Assembly: GCF_000194155.1 (NCBI RefSeq)
Contig: NZ_GL877878.1
Span: 2,492,189 to 2,556,188 of the forward strand
Direction: 5' to 3'
DNA length: 64,000 nt
DNA from: Saccharopolyspora spinosa NRRL 18395
GTDB taxonomy: Bacteria > Actinomycetota > Actinomycetes > Mycobacteriales > Pseudonocardiaceae
The first letter of the stretch is position 1; each line of letters opens with the position of its first letter. Both the position numbers and the translations under genes were made by a program. The notes below the pieces were generated by a model. It made no database searches. It was not told the DNA's origin and saw only the letters and a program-made list of their open reading frames with translations. Shown here piece by piece: positions 1-7,702 of the stretch.

Positions 1-269
1 AACCGGTTCACGTGCTCGCGCTTCTTCGCCGGGCGGTCGTTGGCGATGAGCACCGCCATCCACGGCAACGGGATGGAAATCGCCAGGATGATCAGTGACA
101 ACCACCACAACTGCCACAACTGGAACACCACTGCGGCGATGACCAGACACGGGATGCGGCTGGCCATCATAATCGCGTACCTGCGGCGACGCTTCGCCTG
201 CTGATCGTCGTAGGACGGCTGTGCCTCGGTGATCAGCACCGGGGTGTCGTCACGATGTGAGCTGTTCAC
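1..269 (-). CDS. DUF3099 membrane protein, C-terminus beyond window
   Basis: The protein starts at GTG (267-269) behind a GGAGG ribosome site about 7 bases upstream and reads MNSSHRDDTPVLITEAQPSY, then a basic stretch and two closely spaced hydrophobic segments, roughly residues 35-52 and 56-72. This is the layout of DUF3099, a small actinobacterial membrane family of unknown function. The first 89 residues are present; the gene runs off the left edge. It diverges from the acyltransferase gene to its right. The family match rests on the LITEA(Q/R)PSY-like N-terminus and the two-helix pattern; no function can be given. Confidence 0.7.
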   Translation of the reverse strand, partial: MNSSHRDDTPVLITEAQPSYDDQQAKRRRRYAIMMASRIPCLVIAAVVFQLWQLWWLSLIILAISIPLPWMAVLIANDRPAKKREHVNR

Positions 270-438
270 GACGCTACCTCCGCGTTTCATGCTCCCACCC
301 GATCGCCTCCGCCGATACCCCGGGTTCGCGATCACCGCCACGCCAGCGATCGGCCTGCCCCAGAGGTTGACCGGTAGGACGCAACGCCGAAACCTCGCCG
401 GGTTAGATTCGATCGGGATCAACGGCGCGGGAGGACGA

Positions 439-1113
439 ATGCTGTACGCGGTGAGCAAGCGGGTCGTGGGTGCGGTGACACGGACGATCTACCGGCCGAC
501 CGTGATCGACGCCGACAAGGTGCCCACGACTGGACCGGTGATCCTGGCCCCGAACCACCTCGCCGTGCTCGACAGCTTCATCGTGCCGCTGGTGCTGCCG
601 CGCCCGGTGGCGTTCCTGGCCAAGGCCGAGTACTTCGAGGGCACCGGCTTCAAGGGCTCGCTGACCAAGTGGCTGTTCGGCTCACTCGGCGCGATCCCGG
701 TGGAGCGCGGGCGCGGCCGCGCGGCGAAGGAGGCCCTCGAAGCTGCGGAGCAGGTGCTCCGCGACGGCGGCGCGTTCGGCATCCACCCGGAGGGCACCCG
801 CTCGCCCGACGGGCGGCTGTACCGGGGGCGGACCGGCGTGGCACGGCTAACGCTGAGCACCGGCGCTCCGGTGGTGCCCGTCGCGTTGACCGGAACGGAC
901 AAACTCCAGCCGCGGGGCAAGAAGCTGCCCCGGCTGCACCCGGTGACCGTCCGCTTCGGCGACCCGCTGGATTTCGCCCGCTATGCCGGAATGGAGGGTT
1001 CATTGCCGGTGCTGCGCTCGATCACCGACGAGATCATGTACGCCATCGCCGAGCTTTCCGGCCAGGAGTACGTCGACCGTTACCAGAGCCCCGGCGCCGC
1101 CGCGGCGGCCTGA
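439..1113 (+). CDS. 1-acyl-sn-glycerol-3-phosphate acyltransferase family protein
   Basis: Product of 224 residues that should transfer an acyl chain to lysophosphatidic acid or a related acceptor at the cytoplasmic membrane. The acyltransferase signature is clear: the HX4D box is NHLAVLD (H40, D45), followed by a conserved Gly/Glu/Arg block with HPEGTRSPDGRLYRGRTG near residues 118-135 and a VPVALTGTD strand later. The ATG at 439 is chosen because GAGGACGA precedes it; the same frame is open further upstream to 229, but the extra residues are basic, low in family signal and overlap the DUF3099 start. Length fits the plsC family. The true acyl donor and acceptor cannot be read from sequence. 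Confidence 0.88.
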   Translation: MLYAVSKRVVGAVTRTIYRPTVIDADKVPTTGPVILAPNHLAVLDSFIVPLVLPRPVAFLAKAEYFEGTGFKGSLTKWLFGSLGAIPVERGRGRAAKEALEAAEQVLRDGGAFGIHPEGTRSPDGRLYRGRTGVARLTLSTGAPVVPVALTGTDKLQPRGKKLPRLHPVTVRFGDPLDFARYAGMEGSLPVLRSITDEIMYAIAELSGQEYVDRYQSPGAAAAA

Positions 1114-1132
1114 TCCCGGGCGAATCCGGCGT

Positions 1133-1768
1133 TCAGCCAGTGGTTGGACGACCTGTCGTGGTGGGCCCTGAACCAGAGGTGGTCGGCGCATCGGACGTCG
1201 TGGGCGATCCAGTCGTTGTAGGCGACCTGGAGTCGGTCGGCGATCCCGAAGTCGTCTCCGCGGGCGGCGAGCTGGTGGGGACGCTGGTCCCCGTCGGTGC
1301 CGTCGGTGTCGTGGTCAACGTGGCGGGCGGGCTGGCCAGCTCCGCCGGCGTGGAACCCACCGGCGGGTCCTGGATGCCGTGGCACTGCTCGTAGGTCAGC
1401 CCGGCGCAGGGATCCGCCCCGAACGCCGGCTCGCCCCGCGTGGCCTGCAGTTGGTCGTCGATCCACGGATCGCTCGAGCGCGCATTGCCGTTCCCGCTGA
1501 CATAGCCGCAGGCCTTGTTCGTGATGGCGTTCGGGTTGTCCGGGTCGTCGAATCGCGGCGCGGCATCTGGCTCGCAAGTGAGGCCGACCGGGTTCGGCCT
1601 GCGGTCGGCTACCGGCGACGGGAGCGGCACCAAAGACGACATCTTCCTCGGCAACGGGCTCACCAACGGCGCGACGGGCGGCGGTAGCAACTTCGGCGGT
1701 GCGGTGCTGCAGGCGCCTATCGCGAACATCAGGCCCGGCAATGCGGCGACGACGGCGTAGCGAGTCAT
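1133..1768 (-). CDS. Putative lipoprotein with Thr/Ser/Pro-rich tail
   Basis: Product of 211 residues. It begins MTRYAVVAALPGLMFAIGAC, a signal peptide ending in a lipobox-like Gly-Ala-Cys, so it is probably lipid-anchored outside the membrane. The middle (about residues 50-130) contains several Cys (LTCEP, NKACGYVSG, ADPCAGLTYEQCHG) that could form disulfides. The last 70 residues are a low-complexity run of Thr, Ser, Pro and Gly (repeats of TTSG, SPTT), probably disordered or glycosylated. Start 1768 has a GGGGGATC ribosome site; an in-frame start 16 codons upstream is less likely because it would bury the signal peptide. No known domain recognised. Confidence 0.7.
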   Translation of the reverse strand: MTRYAVVAALPGLMFAIGACSTAPPKLLPPPVAPLVSPLPRKMSSLVPLPSPVADRRPNPVGLTCEPDAAPRFDDPDNPNAITNKACGYVSGNGNARSSDPWIDDQLQATRGEPAFGADPCAGLTYEQCHGIQDPPVGSTPAELASPPATLTTTPTAPTGTSVPTSSPPAETTSGSPTDSRSPTTTGSPTTSDAPTTSGSGPTTTGRPTTG

Positions 1769-1876
1769 AGGCGATCCCCCAGTGCGAAGGGCCGGTGCGG
1801 TCACTGGCCCTGTCATGGGTTCCGCGTTGACGTTGCCGGGCGTTATCCGGTTACCGCCCGTAGTGCCGCCGCCGTG

Positions 1877-2419
1877 TCAGTCCGGATAGCGGATGAACTC
1901 GGGCAGGACGTGATCCACCAGCCAGACGCCGTTCGCACTGACCCGGAACTCGTGCCCGCTCGCGTGCATCCCGGCGGCGTCCACGGTCAACACAACCGGC
2001 CGCCCCCGCCGCGCGCCGACATGCTTCGCGGTCTCGCGATCGACCGAGAGGTGGACGTGATGCCGGTTCATCGGCCGCAACCCCTCGGTGCGGATGCCCG
2101 CCAGGTTGCGCGAGATCGTGCCGTGGAACAGCAGCGCAGGTGGTTCGGTCACCGGTAGGTCGAGGTCCACCGCGACCGAATGTCCCTGGCTGGCCCTGAT
2201 CCGGTCGCCCTCGATGGCGTACCGCTGCTTGTCGTTGGCATCGACGACCTGTACCAGCTCCGCACGCGAGATCGGGAACCTGTGCGAGGCGGCCGCCGCG
2301 AGCAGCACGTCGACAGCCACCCAGCCGTGCTCGTCCAGCTCGAGCCCGATCCGCTCGGGCTGGTGCCGCAGGTGCTTGGCCAAGTACTTCGAGATCCGCA
2401 CCAACCTGCGCTCGTCCAT
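1877..2419 (-). CDS. kptA: RNA 2'-phosphotransferase (Tpt1/KptA family)
   Basis: Product of 180 residues, the usual length for KptA. The family removes an internal RNA 2'-phosphate by transferring it to NAD+, giving ADP-ribose 1'',2''-cyclic phosphate. Recognisable blocks are the N-terminal SKYLAKHLRHQPE, the winged-helix part VAVDVLLAAA, then RYAIEGDRIRASQGHS, LFHGTISRNL and HHVHLSVDRETAKHVGARRG, which carry the Arg-His-Arg-Arg active-site elements of the family. It starts only 6 bp after the stop of the HhH-GPD gene upstream, so the two are probably one transcript. Bacteria do not use the tRNA splicing that needs this enzyme in yeast, so its cellular substrate is unknown. Confidence 0.92.
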   Translation of the reverse strand: MDERRLVRISKYLAKHLRHQPERIGLELDEHGWVAVDVLLAAAASHRFPISRAELVQVVDANDKQRYAIEGDRIRASQGHSVAVDLDLPVTEPPALLFHGTISRNLAGIRTEGLRPMNRHHVHLSVDRETAKHVGARRGRPVVLTVDAAGMHASGHEFRVSANGVWLVDHVLPEFIRYPD

Positions 2420-2425
2420 CGACGC

Positions 2426-3007
2426 CTAGCCCTTGGCTGCCTTGGCCGCGGCCTTCTGCTCCTTCTTCCAGGCGCGCACCTCTGCGAGAGACTGATCGTC
2501 GACGACGTCGGCGATCGAGCGGCGGGCGTCCGCGTCACCGTAGGCACCGGCTGCCTCGCGCCACCCGGTCGGCTCGACGCCGCGCTGCTTGCCCAGCAGG
2601 GCGAGGAAGATCCGCGCCTTCTGGTCGCCGAACCCGGGCAGCGCCTTGAGCCGCTTCAGGACCTCCCTACCGTCCGGATCGCCCTCGGTCCAGATGGCGT
2701 CGGTGCGGCCGTCGTAGTTCTCGAGGATGTACTGAGCCAATGCGTGCACCCGCCGCCCCATCGACCCGCCGTAGCGGTGGATCGCGGGCTTCTGCACGCA
2801 CAGCTCGACGAAGTCGTCGAGGTCGGACTCCGCGATCTTGGCGACGCTGAACCCGCCCATCCGGTCGGCGATCTTCTTCGGCCCCGCGAACGCGATTTCC
2901 ATGGCGATCTGCTGATCAAGCATCATCCCGACCAGCAGGGCGAACGAGTCATCGGACAGGAGCTTGTCCGCTTCGGCATCGCCGGTGAGGTGCAGCGTTT
3001 TCGGCAT
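2426..3007 (-). CDS. HhH-GPD superfamily protein, base-excision-repair-like
   Basis: Product of 193 residues related to the HhH-GPD DNA glycosylase superfamily. It has a helical N-terminal part (LLSDDSFALLVGMMLDQQIAME resembles the start of endonuclease III-type folds) and a helix-hairpin-helix LKALPGFGDQKARIFLALLG near residues 125-145. Classical members follow the hairpin with a VDxHV-type catalytic Asp; here the corresponding stretch reads KQRGVEPTGWREA, so the acid is missing or replaced by Glu. It ends in a Lys/Ala-rich tail. The ATG at 3007 is taken as start; a second ATG in frame at 3037 is possible and neither has a good ribosome site. It lies directly upstream of kptA with 6 bp between them. 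Confidence 0.72.
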   Translation of the reverse strand: MPKTLHLTGDAEADKLLSDDSFALLVGMMLDQQIAMEIAFAGPKKIADRMGGFSVAKIAESDLDDFVELCVQKPAIHRYGGSMGRRVHALAQYILENYDGRTDAIWTEGDPDGREVLKRLKALPGFGDQKARIFLALLGKQRGVEPTGWREAAGAYGDADARRSIADVVDDQSLAEVRAWKKEQKAAAKAAKG

Positions 3008-3096
3008 GGGCACATCGTCGCACGCACTCGAAAACACCGTCAGGACGTGTGTTGACTGCCTACACTTCGTCGCTGCGTCTGAGCCAACGTCGTGCC

Positions 3097-3236
3097 GCCG
3101 CGCCCGTCGAGTGGTTCTCGCGATCGACTGCCACGACGCGGATGCATTGGCCGGGTTCTACGCGAAGTCGCTGGGCGGCGAGATGCACTCGCAGCAGCTC
3201 CGGTCGCCGCCCCTGAGTCTGGAACGGGGTCCGTAA
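3097..3236 (+). pseudogene. Fragment of a VOC (glyoxalase-like) family gene
   Basis: A short stretch reads RRVVLAIDCHDADALAGFYAKSLGGEMHS. This matches the N-terminal beta-strand and helix of vicinal-oxygen-chelate proteins, which typically read VVLDCxDPxxLAxFYxxLLGxE. After about 30 residues the similarity stops and the frame ends at 3236, before the rest of the fold could be made. There is no ribosome site or plausible start. I read it as the fossil of a deleted gene lying between the HhH-GPD and zinc-ribbon genes. Confidence 0.5.
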
Positions 3237-3260
3237 AGCACGAGACCGGGGCTGGCTGGT

Positions 3261-3878
3261 CTACCCCAGTGGTGCGCGGGTGGCGTCGGAGGCTGGCTTT
3301 CCCGGGCCCTGCGTTCCGAGCCAGCCGTCGATCAGTTCGACTACCCGACCCGGCGCGGCTCCTCCCTTGATCAGCGCGCTCATCCGCTGGGCCTCCGCTG
3401 TCGTCGGTAGGAAGCCGACCAGCACCACCGGGAGCATCAGGCGCCGGGCCAGCAGTTCCTTCGCCGACGTCACCTGCGGCCGGCGGACGACCGACACGTT
3501 CACGCGGACCGCGTGCTCGTTGAGCGGCTGAACACCTGGCCGGTCGGTCTCGATGGCGGCGTACCGAAAACCGTGGGCCAGGTTGCACGCGGCGCAGTCC
3601 ACCGGCCCGCTGCTGAGCCGTTGTCCACACTCATCGCAGGTGATCCGGTCGAGCGCGGCGTCCACCACCCGCCAGTCGTGCCGGTCGGGCTCGGCCACCA
3701 CCAGTCCGGCGACCTCGGTCTCCGATTCGTCCCCCCAGTCGGCGCGGAAGCGCCGCCACTCGTCCTCGACGATGTCGTCGACCAGCGCCCGGCACCGGCC
3801 GCAATCGGGTGCGCCGCTGTACTCATGGCCACCGCATTCACCGCACCGCACGAGCGCGGCGCCGACCGCAGGTCTCAT
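3261..3878 (-). CDS. Hypothetical protein with two zinc-ribbon-like CxxC pairs
   Basis: Product of 205 residues with no recognised full-length family. It carries two four-cysteine zinc-ribbon-like motifs: CGECGGHEYSGAPDCGRC near residue 12 and CDECGQRLSSGPVDCAAC near residue 75. The spacing is the same both times (CxxC, 11-12 residues, CxxC), so they look like duplicated metal sites. Between and after them is ordinary mixed sequence ending in RRLMLPVVLVGFLPTTAEAQRMSALIKGG. The ATG at 3878 places the first motif at the N-terminus; no strong ribosome site is seen. It is divergent from the methyltransferase gene. A nucleic-acid or protein-binding role is only a guess. Confidence 0.6.
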   Translation of the reverse strand: MRPAVGAALVRCGECGGHEYSGAPDCGRCRALVDDIVEDEWRRFRADWGDESETEVAGLVVAEPDRHDWRVVDAALDRITCDECGQRLSSGPVDCAACNLAHGFRYAAIETDRPGVQPLNEHAVRVNVSVVRRPQVTSAKELLARRLMLPVVLVGFLPTTAEAQRMSALIKGGAAPGRVVELIDGWLGTQGPGKPASDATRAPLG

Positions 3879-3985
3879 CCAGTCATGGTCGCGCAGAAGA
3901 GGAGACGGGCGCGATCGAATTTCCCGAGCTCCGCGGGGCGGGTGCTCCCAGCCGCACGAACGGGTGGTCGTGTGAGGATCGGGGC

Positions 3986-5500
3986 GTGATTCCAGACCTC
4001 TCCCCTGACCGCATCGATCGACTTCGCGACGCCTTCCAGTCCGCCGGGTACGACGCCGACGGCGTCGTGGAACTCCTCGGTCCCGAGGCGCATGCCGCGC
4101 TGGGCCGCGGCGAGCCCGTTCCCGCGCTGCGCGCGACCACCGACGCTGGCGCGCTCGGCACCCTCGTGCGGTTGTTCCTGCTCGGCCAGGCCGAGTCGCC
4201 GGCCGCCGTTGAAGCCGCGCTGGCTCCGCTGCCGCTTTCCGAGGCAACGGCCGCCGGGCTGCTCGTCGACGACGGCGACGGGCTGCGCGCAGGGCTCGAC
4301 GTCCGTCCGCACGGCGTCAACGACGAGTCGTGGTGGGTGGTCTCGGACCTGGACTCGGACCTGCGCGGCGGGCGTCCTGTGGAGGCCGACCACGTGCTCG
4401 GCGTTGGGCACGCGTCGCTGAGCCTGGTCCGGGCGACCTCTCGGCGGCCGGTGGGCTCCGTGCTCGACCTCGGCACGGGTTGTGGTGTGCAGGCCCTGCA
4501 CGCGAGCACGCACGCACAGCGGATCACCGCGACAGACGTGTCCAAGCGGGCGTTGGCGCTGGCCGAGGCGACGTTCCGGCTCAATCGCATCGACGCCGAA
4601 CTCTCCGAAGGCGAGTGGTTCGACCCGGTGCGGGGCCGCAAGTTCGACCAGGTCGTGTGCAACCCACCGTTCGTGGTCGGCCCGCCGCGCACCGACTTCA
4701 CCTACCGCGACTCGGGGCTGGCCGGTGACGATGCGAGCGCGCTCGTCGTGCGCCAACTCCCCGGCTTCCTCGCCGAGAGCGGCACCGGCCAGCTGCTGGC
4801 CTCCTGGCTGCACCGGGACGGCGAGGACTGGCAGGACCGGGTATCCCGCTGGCTGCCGCCGGGCGCCGGCGTGGACGCCTGGTTCGTGCAGCGCGACGTC
4901 GCCGACCCCGCCCTCTATGTGGGCACCTGGCTGCGCGACGCCGGATACGACCTGCGCTCGCCGCAAGGCCTGCAGAAAGCCGCCGAGTGGCTGGACTGGT
5001 TCGAGGTGAACGAGGTGATCGGGATCGGCTTCGGGTTCGTCACCCTCCGCCGCACCGACGCGCGTGGCGAGGTCGTGTGCGAGGACCTCCGGCACGCCTT
5101 CGACGATCCGCTAGGCCCGGAATCGGACCAGTGGCTGCGCCGGGTCGACTGGCTGCGCGCGCACGACTCCGCCGAGGCGCTGCTGACCGCCCGCCTGGTC
5201 ACCGCGGACAGCACCGTGCTGGAAGCCGTCTCCGAACCAGGTGACGAAGGCTGGCACCCGCTGGTGCACCGGCTGCACCGCACCGACGGGCCGGGCTGGC
5301 AGCACGAGATCGACGAGCTGGGCGTGCGGCTGCTCGCCGGGTGCCGAGGGGCGCTGCCACTCGGCGAACTCCTAGAACTGCTCGCGATCGGCTACGGCGA
5401 AGACTCCGAGGAACTGACCCGGGCCGCGATCCCGATGGTGCGCGAACTCGTCCGGCACGGAATGCTGCTGCCGGCGGAATGGGCGGGCGGTGAACAATGA
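3986..5500 (+). CDS. Class I SAM-dependent methyltransferase, NPPF type
   Basis: Product of 504 residues. Residues 1-145 form a helical N-terminal domain. The Rossmann-type methyltransferase core follows: SVLDLGTGCGVQALHAS (motif I, SAM binding), ITATDVSKRALALAEATFRLN (motif II) and FDQVVCNPPFVVGP (motif IV). The NPPF tetrapeptide is typical of enzymes that methylate a planar amide or exocyclic amine, such as HemK/PrmC and RlmG-type rRNA enzymes. A long C-terminal part of about 200 residues is extra. The GTG at 3986 follows GGATCGGGGC and gives a normal start. The last 4 bp (ATGA) overlap the dtd start, so the two are translationally coupled and the substrate may be RNA or a translation factor. 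Confidence 0.8.
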   Translation: MIPDLSPDRIDRLRDAFQSAGYDADGVVELLGPEAHAALGRGEPVPALRATTDAGALGTLVRLFLLGQAESPAAVEAALAPLPLSEATAAGLLVDDGDGLRAGLDVRPHGVNDESWWVVSDLDSDLRGGRPVEADHVLGVGHASLSLVRATSRRPVGSVLDLGTGCGVQALHASTHAQRITATDVSKRALALAEATFRLNRIDAELSEGEWFDPVRGRKFDQVVCNPPFVVGPPRTDFTYRDSGLAGDDASALVVRQLPGFLAESGTGQLLASWLHRDGEDWQDRVSRWLPPGAGVDAWFVQRDVADPALYVGTWLRDAGYDLRSPQGLQKAAEWLDWFEVNEVIGIGFGFVTLRRTDARGEVVCEDLRHAFDDPLGPESDQWLRRVDWLRAHDSAEALLTARLVTADSTVLEAVSEPGDEGWHPLVHRLHRTDGPGWQHEIDELGVRLLAGCRGALPLGELLELLAIGYGEDSEELTRAAIPMVRELVRHGMLLPAEWAGGEQ

Positions 5501-5922
5501 GAGCAATCGTCACCCGGGTCACTCGCGCCTCGGTAACTGTCGACGGCGTCGTGGTCGGCAAGATCGAAGAACCCGGGCTGTTGGTGCTACTGGGCGTGAC
5601 GCATTCCGACGGGCATCAGGAAGTCGTAAAAATGGCCCGTAAACTGCACGAGATCCGGGCGCTGCGCGACGAGGAGTCCTGCGCCACGACCGGGGCACCG
5701 CTGCTCGTCGTCAGCCAGTTCACGCTCTACGGCTCGACCAAGAAGGGCCGCCGCCCGTCCTGGACCGAGGCGGCCCGGCCCGAACAGGCGGAACCGCTGG
5801 TAACGGCGGTCGTGGCCGAGCTGCGCGAGCGGGGCGCGAAGGTCGCCACCGGGGTGTTCGGCGCGATGATGTCGGTGGAGAGCGCGAACGACGGGCCGTT
5901 CACCCTTTTGGTTGAGGCCTAA
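5497..5922 (+). CDS. dtd: D-aminoacyl-tRNA deacylase
   Basis: Product of 141 residues, full length for Dtd. It hydrolyses D-amino acids (and glycine) wrongly attached to tRNA. It shows the N-terminal MRAIVTRVTRASVTVDG, the active-site motif SQFTLYGSTKKGRRPSW and the C-terminal NDGPFTLLVEA that corresponds to the Gly-cisPro motif region (family consensus NxGPVT; here the Val is Phe). It starts inside the stop of the methyltransferase gene (ATGA overlap), so it is expressed from the same transcript. It is followed by the 286-bp sigB leader region. Confidence 0.93.
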   Translation: MRAIVTRVTRASVTVDGVVVGKIEEPGLLVLLGVTHSDGHQEVVKMARKLHEIRALRDEESCATTGAPLLVVSQFTLYGSTKKGRRPSWTEAARPEQAEPLVTAVVAELRERGAKVATGVFGAMMSVESANDGPFTLLVEA

Positions 5923-6005
5923 ACGTAACGAGAGCTCTCAGCAAATCCTCAGGCTGGCGGCGCAACGGATGTGACCGCCATGACGTCTCACCAACGACAA
6001 CTTCG

Positions 6006-6031
6006 GGAACGAATTCGGCACGCCGGTCGTT
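6006..6031 (+). promoter_or_regulatory. Candidate ECF-sigma (SigR/SigH/SigE-type) promoter for sigB
   Basis: GGAAC at 6006-6010 is followed after exactly 18 bases by GTT at 6029-6031. This is the GGAAT/C-N18-GTT pattern bound by the stress ECF sigma factors SigR (Streptomyces) and SigH/SigE (Mycobacterium). sigB is a known target of these sigmas in mycobacteria. Transcription would start about 165 bases before the sigB ATG. It was found by eye and has not been tested. Confidence 0.5.
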
Positions 6032-6208
6032 TTCCAGGTAACGCAGCTTCGACGGCCATGCCGACAGGTGACCAACGCACCGATCGGCAGCACCGGAGAA
6101 GACGTCGACGCGGGGCTCGTACAACCGAGCGTACGCGTCTTCCACACCGCGCAACGGCGCGCAGGTGTGATTCGCGCCCGCCAAGCCAGCCCGTCAGGGA
6201 GGGAGCTC

Positions 6209-7171
6209 ATGACCGTCCCGCAGACCACCAAGCCAGACGTCGCCGTCGCCGAAGACCTGGACACCCAGGGCCCATCGGCCGACCTGGTGCGCGTCTACCT
6301 CAACGGCATCGGGCGCACCGCGCTGCTCACCGCACAGGAAGAGGTCGACCTCGCCAAGCGGATCGAGGCCGGGGTCTTCGCCAAGCACCTGCTCGAGACC
6401 AGCAAGAACCTCTCCCCTGAGCGGCGCTCCGACCTCGGCGCCGTGGTCCGCGACGGCCGCCGGGCGAAGAACCACCTCATGGAGGCGAACCTCCGCCTGG
6501 TCGTGAGCCTGGCCAAGCGCTACACCGGCCGCGGTCTGGACCTCATCCAGGAGGGCAACCTCGGCCTCATCCGCGCGGTGGAGAAGTTCGACTACACCAA
6601 GGGTTACAAGTTCTCCACGTACGCGACCTGGTGGATCCGGCAGGCCATCACCCGCGGCATGGCCGACCAGAGCCGCACCATCCGGTTGCCCGTCCACCTG
6701 GTCGAGCAGGTCAACAAGCTGGCCCGGATCAAGCGCGACCTGCACCAGAAGCTCGGCCGCGAAGCCACGGACGAAGAGCTCTCCGCAGAAGCCGGCATCC
6801 CGGTGGAGAAGATCCTCGACCTGATGGACCACTCACGTGACCCGGTCAGCCTGGACATGCCGGTCGGGGCCGAGGAGGACGCGCCGCTCGGCGACTTCAT
6901 CGAGGACTCCGAATCCGCCGATGCCGAGAACGCGGTGATCTCCGGGTTCCTGCAGGACGACCTCCGCCGCGTGCTGGCCACGCTGGAAGAGCGCGAGCAG
7001 GCGGTGATCCGGATGCGCTACGGCCTCGACGACGGCCAGCCGCGCACCCTGGACCAGATCGGCAAGGCGTTCGGGCTGTCCCGCGAGCGGGTCCGGCAGA
7101 TCGAGCGGGAAGTCATGGCCAAGCTGCGCCAGGGCGACCGCGCCGACCGGTTGCGCGCGTACGCGAGCTGA
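6209..7171 (+). CDS. sigB: RNA polymerase sigma factor SigB, sigma-70 group 2
   Basis: Product of 320 residues, the size of mycobacterial SigB and about 200 residues shorter than the principal sigma. It has region 1.2 ([21 protein letters not shown]), region 2 with [21 protein letters not shown] and the -10 recognition helix [16 protein letters not shown], region 3 and region 4 with the -35 helix-turn-helix [18 protein letters not shown]. The ATG at 6209 follows a strong GGGAGGGAGCTC ribosome site; an in-frame ATG at 6068 would add a poor N-terminal extension. It is probably induced through an ECF-type promoter upstream and ends at a strong hairpin. It directs transcription in stress and stationary phase in relatives. 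Confidence 0.92.
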   Translation: MTVPQTTKPDVAVAEDLDTQGPSADLVRVYLNGIGRTALLTAQEEVDLAKRIEAGVFAKHLLETSKNLSPERRSDLGAVVRDGRRAKNHLMEANLRLVVSLAKRYTGRGLDLIQEGNLGLIRAVEKFDYTKGYKFSTYATWWIRQAITRGMADQSRTIRLPVHLVEQVNKLARIKRDLHQKLGREATDEELSAEAGIPVEKILDLMDHSRDPVSLDMPVGAEEDAPLGDFIEDSESADAENAVISGFLQDDLRRVLATLEEREQAVIRMRYGLDDGQPRTLDQIGKAFGLSRERVRQIEREVMAKLRQGDRADRLRAYAS

Positions 7172-7185
7172 CCACGCGTTTTGGG

Positions 7186-7221
7186 GCGCCGTGTGTCCGC
7201 ACAAAGCGCGGACCACGGCGC
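7186..7221 (+). terminator. Hairpin terminator after sigB
   Basis: An inverted repeat begins 14 bp after the sigB stop: GCGCCGTGTGTCCGC (7186-7200) pairs with GCGGACCACGGCGC (7208-7221) across a 7-base loop, with one bulged base. There is no T-run, as is common for actinobacterial terminators. Confidence 0.65.
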
Positions 7222-7702
7222 GGTCAGGATGATTTTGCGGGGGCCAACCCCGCGCAGACCCCTACGGTGCGGTGGTCGCCTCGGAACGGCTCCTAACGTC
7301 CGTGAGCGTTTCCGGTCTGCTCACCGAGCAGCCCTAGTTCCGAACCTTCGAGGGTCAGGGGGCCGGAGCTTCAGATTTCCGGAACCTTCGTGGCTCGGTG
7401 GATTCGGGTTCGGCGGTCCGGACTTGGGGCCTGGCTCCTTGTCGGTTTTGGCGGGTGTCTCGGCACTTCTTCTCGTTGGTGTTGTTGGTTCGGGGAACTG
7501 GTACACCCGGATGGCTCTTTGACCTTGTCGGGTTGGGGCGGGAACATCGTTCTTCACCCCCTTTTCCGGTCGGTTTTCTTGGTCTTTTGCGGATTCCGCC
7601 GCTTACCCCGGGAGGGCGGACTCGTCATTCGGGCGGGTCCGGCCTCCCGACCTTTTCGTCCCCCTGCCACAACGCTGGTTGAAGTCGCTGGTCTCGGAGC
7701 CG
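7222..7702. other. Non-coding gap of about 480 bp
   Basis: The space between the sigB terminator and the end of the convergent phosphatase gene has lower GC than its surroundings and pyrimidine- and G/T-rich patches (for example CTTCTTCTCGTTGGTGTTG). Open frames exist on both strands but have no ribosome site, no sensible composition and no family resemblance. I see no promoter, tRNA or repeat in it. Confidence 0.5.
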
